DNA from: Pseudarthrobacter sp.
GTDB taxonomy: Bacteria; Actinomycetota; Actinomycetes; Actinomycetales; Micrococcaceae
NCBI GenBank assembly: GCA_013362385.1
Contig: JABFWC010000099.1
Coordinates: forward strand, 1-7,436
DNA length: 7,436 bases
Direction: 5' to 3'
The number at the start of each line of letters is the position of its first letter. Positions within the stretch are counted from its first letter, which is position 1. The notes under the pieces were generated by a model. The model was given only the letters and a program-made list of their open reading frames with translations, did not search any database and was not told where the DNA came from. The position numbers and the translations under genes are program-made. Shown here piece by piece: positions 5,012 to 7,436 of this stretch.

Positions 5012-5815
5012 TTGACTGCAGATCTGCCCGAACTCGCCGACGGCGACTTCTACTACCAGGCACTGGGGGAGGGCCGGTTCCGCTCGACCATCCACGCCCA
5101 GGGCGCCTGGAACACCCATGAACAGCACATGGCACCCGCGTCGGGGCTGATGGCGGACGCCCTGGAGCGGCACGAGCCGCGCGCGGACATGCGGATGGCC
5201 CGGCTGAGTTACGAGATCCTTGGGCTGATCCCCGGTGGTGTGTTCCGGATCGAGACAACTACCCTGCGGCCCGGGAGGACGATCGAACTGGTCCAGGCCG
5301 AACTCGTGGCAGGCGGCCGGACGGCGATCCGTGCCACCGGGTGGCGGATGGTCACCAGCGACACCGGCGACGTGGCCGCCGTCGAGGACGCCGCAATACC
5401 AGGCCCGGACGAATGCAAGCCCTACGACGGCTCCGCCGTCTGGCCCGGTGGCTTCATCCGCTCGCTGGAGATGCGGGTGGCCGAGGGCCACCGCCCCGGG
5501 GCGGGCAAGGTGTGGCTGCGCACCGACCACCCCCTGACCGACCACGATGACACCGGTGACCTTGCCCGCCTCATGGGCCTGGTGGACACCGCCAACGGCA
5601 TTGCCGCACGGGTGCCGCCCGGCAAGGACAGTTACGCGTTTCCGAACCTGGACCTGCAGATCCACATGTACCGCAGGCCCGAAGGCGAGTGGCTGGGGCT
5701 GGACAATGCCGTCTCCTTCGGGCGCGACGGCATCGGGCTTACCTCCACTGTGCTGCACGACCGGCAGGGTCCGTTCGGCCGGGCGGAGCAGATCCTCACG
5801 CTGCGCAGGACCTGA
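5012..5815 (+). CDS. TesB-like acyl-CoA thioesterase family protein (double hot-dog)
   Basis: A 267-residue protein resembling actinobacterial TesB-like thioesterase family proteins, which contain two tandem hot-dog domains and hydrolyse acyl-CoA esters. The N-terminal half includes RFRSTIHAQGAWNTHEQHMAPASG (22-45) and the strand region ARLSYEILGLIPGG (63-76). The C-terminal half has the typical FPNLDLQIHMYR (210-221), EWLGLDNAVSFGRDGIGLTST (226-246) and RAEQILTLRR (257-266). Chain-length preference is unknown. I chose the TTG at 5012 because GAAGGGG lies about 7 bases upstream and the family homology starts near LPELADGDFYY; the GTG at 4961 would add 17 residues not resembling the family and would begin upstream of the likely -10. 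The gene is monocistronic in appearance, divergent from the EEP gene and followed 73 bases later by padR. Confidence 0.8.
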   Translation: MTADLPELADGDFYYQALGEGRFRSTIHAQGAWNTHEQHMAPASGLMADALERHEPRADMRMARLSYEILGLIPGGVFRIETTTLRPGRTIELVQAELVAGGRTAIRATGWRMVTSDTGDVAAVEDAAIPGPDECKPYDGSAVWPGGFIRSLEMRVAEGHRPGAGKVWLRTDHPLTDHDDTGDLARLMGLVDTANGIAARVPPGKDSYAFPNLDLQIHMYRRPEGEWLGLDNAVSFGRDGIGLTSTVLHDRQGPFGRAEQILTLRRT

Positions 5816-5847
5816 AAAGCGGCGCCCCGCAAGCCGGCACGGCGGAT

Positions 5848-5866
5848 GTATCGTTGTATATCGTTG
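5848..5866 (+). promoter_or_regulatory. TATCGTTG tandem in the padR promoter, probable PadR operator
   Basis: TATCGTTG occurs at 5849-5856 and again at 5859-5866, exactly one helical turn apart (10 bases), in the AT-rich part of the leader 23-40 bases before the padR start. TATATC (5857-5862) could serve as the -10 box and overlaps the second copy. PadR regulators commonly repress their own operon, so autoregulation through this element is a reasonable inference. Confidence 0.5.
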
Positions 5867-5888
5867 GCGTTTCACAGAGGAGATCACC

Positions 5889-6419
5889 ATGCGTGGTTCA
5901 TTCCCGGCAGGCGGATTCGGCGGCAACAATATCGAGGGCATGTGGCAGGCGGTCGAAGAGCTGCGTTCACGGTTCGAGAAGCGCGGCAGCACCCGGGCAG
6001 GCAAGGGCGAAGTGCGTTCGGCGGTGCTTGCCCTGCTCGCGGAGCGTCCCATGCACGGCTACCAGATCATTCGCGAAATCGAAGAGCGCAGCGGCGGGAC
6101 CTGGAAACCAAGCGCCGGTTCCGTCTATCCCACGCTGCAGCTGCTCGCCGATGAAGGCGCCATCAGGGCCGAGGAATCCAACGGCCGGAAGATCTACTCC
6201 CTGACCGAGGCGGGCCGCGAGGAGGCCGCCGCCCACCACGGCCCACCGCCGTGGGATGCCGCCACGGCCGGTCCCGGTTCCCTGCCCAGGGCCGCCGTCG
6301 AGCTTGCCCAGGCCACAGCCCAGGTAGGGCGGACGGGCTCGGCCGATCAGGTGCAGGAGGCGGTCGCGGTGCTTGATGAGGCACGCCGCCGGATGTACGC
6401 CATCCTCGCCCGGAACTGA
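5889..6419 (+). CDS. PadR-family transcriptional regulator
   Basis: A 176-residue regulator with a winged-helix domain typical of PadR. A Gly-rich N-terminal tail (1-14) and a helix WQAVEELRSRFEKR (19-32) precede the core: VRSAVLALLAERPMHGYQI (42-60), IREIEERSGGTWKPSAGSVYP (61-81) with the family hallmark GSVYPTL, and the wing ending KIYSLTEAGR (101-110). The C-terminal part (from ~134) is a helical dimerisation region ending in MYAILARN. PadR proteins usually repress neighbouring transport, stress or detoxification genes and release DNA on binding an effector. AGAGGAG (5876-5882) lies 6 bases before the ATG, a strong ribosome site. The next gene, an ABC1/UbiB kinase-like protein, starts 5 bases after the stop, so both are probably co-transcribed and the kinase gene is the likely target besides padR itself. 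Confidence 0.9.
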   Translation: MRGSFPAGGFGGNNIEGMWQAVEELRSRFEKRGSTRAGKGEVRSAVLALLAERPMHGYQIIREIEERSGGTWKPSAGSVYPTLQLLADEGAIRAEESNGRKIYSLTEAGREEAAAHHGPPPWDAATAGPGSLPRAAVELAQATAQVGRTGSADQVQEAVAVLDEARRRMYAILARN

Positions 6420-6424
6420 CGCGG

Positions 6425-7436
6425 GTGGCGCCGAGCGTCCAGGACCGCGCAGATCCCGTGCCCGGAGCCGGAGACAGCCAGGCCGGAGAGGCCCCTTCCG
6501 GGGTCATCCGTGCCCGCTACCGCCGCATCCTGCGCTTCGCCGCCTGGAACCTGGCGGCAATCTGGTGGTTCGAGCTGTTCCTTCCCAGGATCGGGCTGGG
6601 ACGGGTGGCCGGGCGCGGCCGCCCGCGACGGATGCGGCAGTTCGCCCGGCGCTTCCATGACCTGGCCGTGGAACTCGGCGGACTCATGATCAAGGTCGGC
6701 CAGTTCCTGTCCTCCAGGCTTGACGTCCTTCCGCCGGAGATCACCAAGGAGCTCGAAGGGCTGCAGGATGAGGTTCCCCCCGTGCCCTTCCCGGGGATTC
6801 GTCGCCTGGCCGAGCAGGAGCTCGGCGCTCCCCTCGGGGAGGTTTTCGCCAGCCTGGCGGAGGCGCCGATCGCGGCAGCGTCCCTGGGCCAGGCGCACCG
6901 TGCCCGGCTGAACACGCCCGACCGTGCGGACACCGGGCTGGACCGGGTAGTGGTGAAAGTGCAGCGCCCGGGCATCCGCGCCATCGTCGACGTCGACCTT
7001 GCCGCCCTGCGCAGGGTAGGCGGCTGGCTGAGCCGCTTCCGGGTTGTCTTCCAACGGGCGGACGTACCGGCCCTCGTGCGTGAATTCGCAGCAACGTGCT
7101 TCGAGGAGATCGACTACCTGCACGAGGCAGCCAACTGCGAGCGCTTTGCCGAAGATTTCGCCGGAGACCCGAAGGTCGCCGTGCCGGGCGTCGTCTGGGA
7201 ACGCTGCACCCGCCGCGTCCTGACCCTCGAAGACGTCACGGCAGTCAAGATCACCGACGCGGCCGGGCTTCGCGCGGCAGGCATCGACCCCGCCGAGGTG
7301 GCACCGGTCTTCGCCGCCGTCATGTTCGACCAGCTGTTCACCAACGGCTTCTTCCACGCCGACCCGCACCCCGGCAACATCTTCGTGACTCCGGTTGCCG
7401 CAGGCGCCGGGGAACGGCCCTGGAAGCTGACGTTCA
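6425..7436 (+). CDS. ABC1/UbiB (AarF) kinase-like protein, 3' end outside window
   Basis: Open to the right edge; 337 codons are visible. It shows the defining ABC1/UbiB features: KxGQ (90-93, LMIKVGQFLSSRLDVLPPEI), the Ala-rich nucleotide loop AAASLGQAH (150-158), the ATP-binding Lys178 in VVVKVQRPG, EEIDYLHEAANCERF (227-241), and the catalytic-loop equivalent HADPHPGNIF (311-320). The expected DFG-type segment would follow just beyond the edge. UbiB/COQ8 members are atypical ATPases that support quinone biosynthesis or lipid handling; actinobacteria use menaquinone, so the role here is uncertain. Relatives carry C-terminal transmembrane helices, which would lie outside the window. The GTG at 6425 follows the PadR stop by 5 bases and suggests translational coupling; a GTG at 6458 is an alternative. 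The first ~25 residues are poorly conserved-looking, and family similarity begins near IRARYRRILRFA (28-39). Confidence 0.88.
   Translation, partial: MAPSVQDRADPVPGAGDSQAGEAPSGVIRARYRRILRFAAWNLAAIWWFELFLPRIGLGRVAGRGRPRRMRQFARRFHDLAVELGGLMIKVGQFLSSRLDVLPPEITKELEGLQDEVPPVPFPGIRRLAEQELGAPLGEVFASLAEAPIAAASLGQAHRARLNTPDRADTGLDRVVVKVQRPGIRAIVDVDLAALRRVGGWLSRFRVVFQRADVPALVREFAATCFEEIDYLHEAANCERFAEDFAGDPKVAVPGVVWERCTRRVLTLEDVTAVKITDAAGLRAAGIDPAEVAPVFAAVMFDQLFTNGFFHADPHPGNIFVTPVAAGAGERPWKLTF

Noticed and set aside
5819..5830. GCGG-CGCC-CCGC hairpin after the thioesterase stop
   Set aside because: A 4-bp stem in GC-rich DNA without a T-run is too weak to call a terminator.
4985..6052. 355-codon open frame on the minus strand
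   Set aside because: It is a mirror of the thioesterase and padR genes in GC-rich sequence, with no ribosome site and no domain.
6347..7369. 340-codon open frame on the minus strand
   Set aside because: It is antisense to the ABC1/UbiB gene, whose KxGQ and HADPHPGN motifs establish the true strand.

Overview
The window reads as a chromosomal segment of a high-GC Gram-positive actinobacterium. The GC-rich codon choice, GTG/TTG starts, leaderless-looking starts and family repertoire (actinobacterial TraR/DksA-type zinc-finger protein, DUF1918, a lytic domain on a Pro/Ala linker) fit the Micrococcaceae, and an Arthrobacter/Pseudarthrobacter-like host is my best inference. No RNA genes, insertion sequences, phage genes or CRISPR arrays were seen. 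Coding density is high: twelve genes, two of them cut by the window edges.

Layout, left to right. (1) 2-457 (+) is the C-terminal part of a secreted lytic transglycosylase-like protein. (2) 479-1829 (+) is a compact run of three genes: a TraR/DksA-type zinc-finger protein, a short AlkD-like HEAT-repeat protein overlapping it by ATGA, and a DUF1810 protein. (3) On the minus strand lie a general-stress-type short-chain dehydrogenase (1837-2730) and a YfcE/MJ0936-type metallophosphoesterase (2813-3319). (4) Divergent from these are a small DUF1918 protein (3393-3584) and a Nudix hydrolase (3638-4171). (5) An endonuclease/exonuclease/phosphatase-fold protein (4179-4856, -) converges on the Nudix gene and is divergent from a TesB-like acyl-CoA thioesterase (5012-5815, +). 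(6) A PadR-family regulator (5889-6419, +) is followed after 5 bases by an ABC1/UbiB (AarF) kinase-like gene that runs off the right edge.

The genes do not form one pathway. The two likely functional units are the DksA-like/AlkD-like/DUF1810 operon, which may be stress- or DNA-damage-related, and the PadR-ABC1 pair, a regulator with its probable target. The most unusual coding feature is that the AlkD-like protein is short and appears to lack the Trp/Asp/Arg residues needed for base excision, so it may be a DNA- or protein-binding HEAT scaffold. Several intergenic regions carry small repeats that look like operators: a perfect 12-bp palindrome upstream of the dehydrogenase, a TATCGTTG tandem before padR, paired GGTACACC repeats before the Nudix gene, and a ribosome-binding-site hairpin before the EEP gene. 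I did not find a convincing new multi-gene defence or biosynthetic system.
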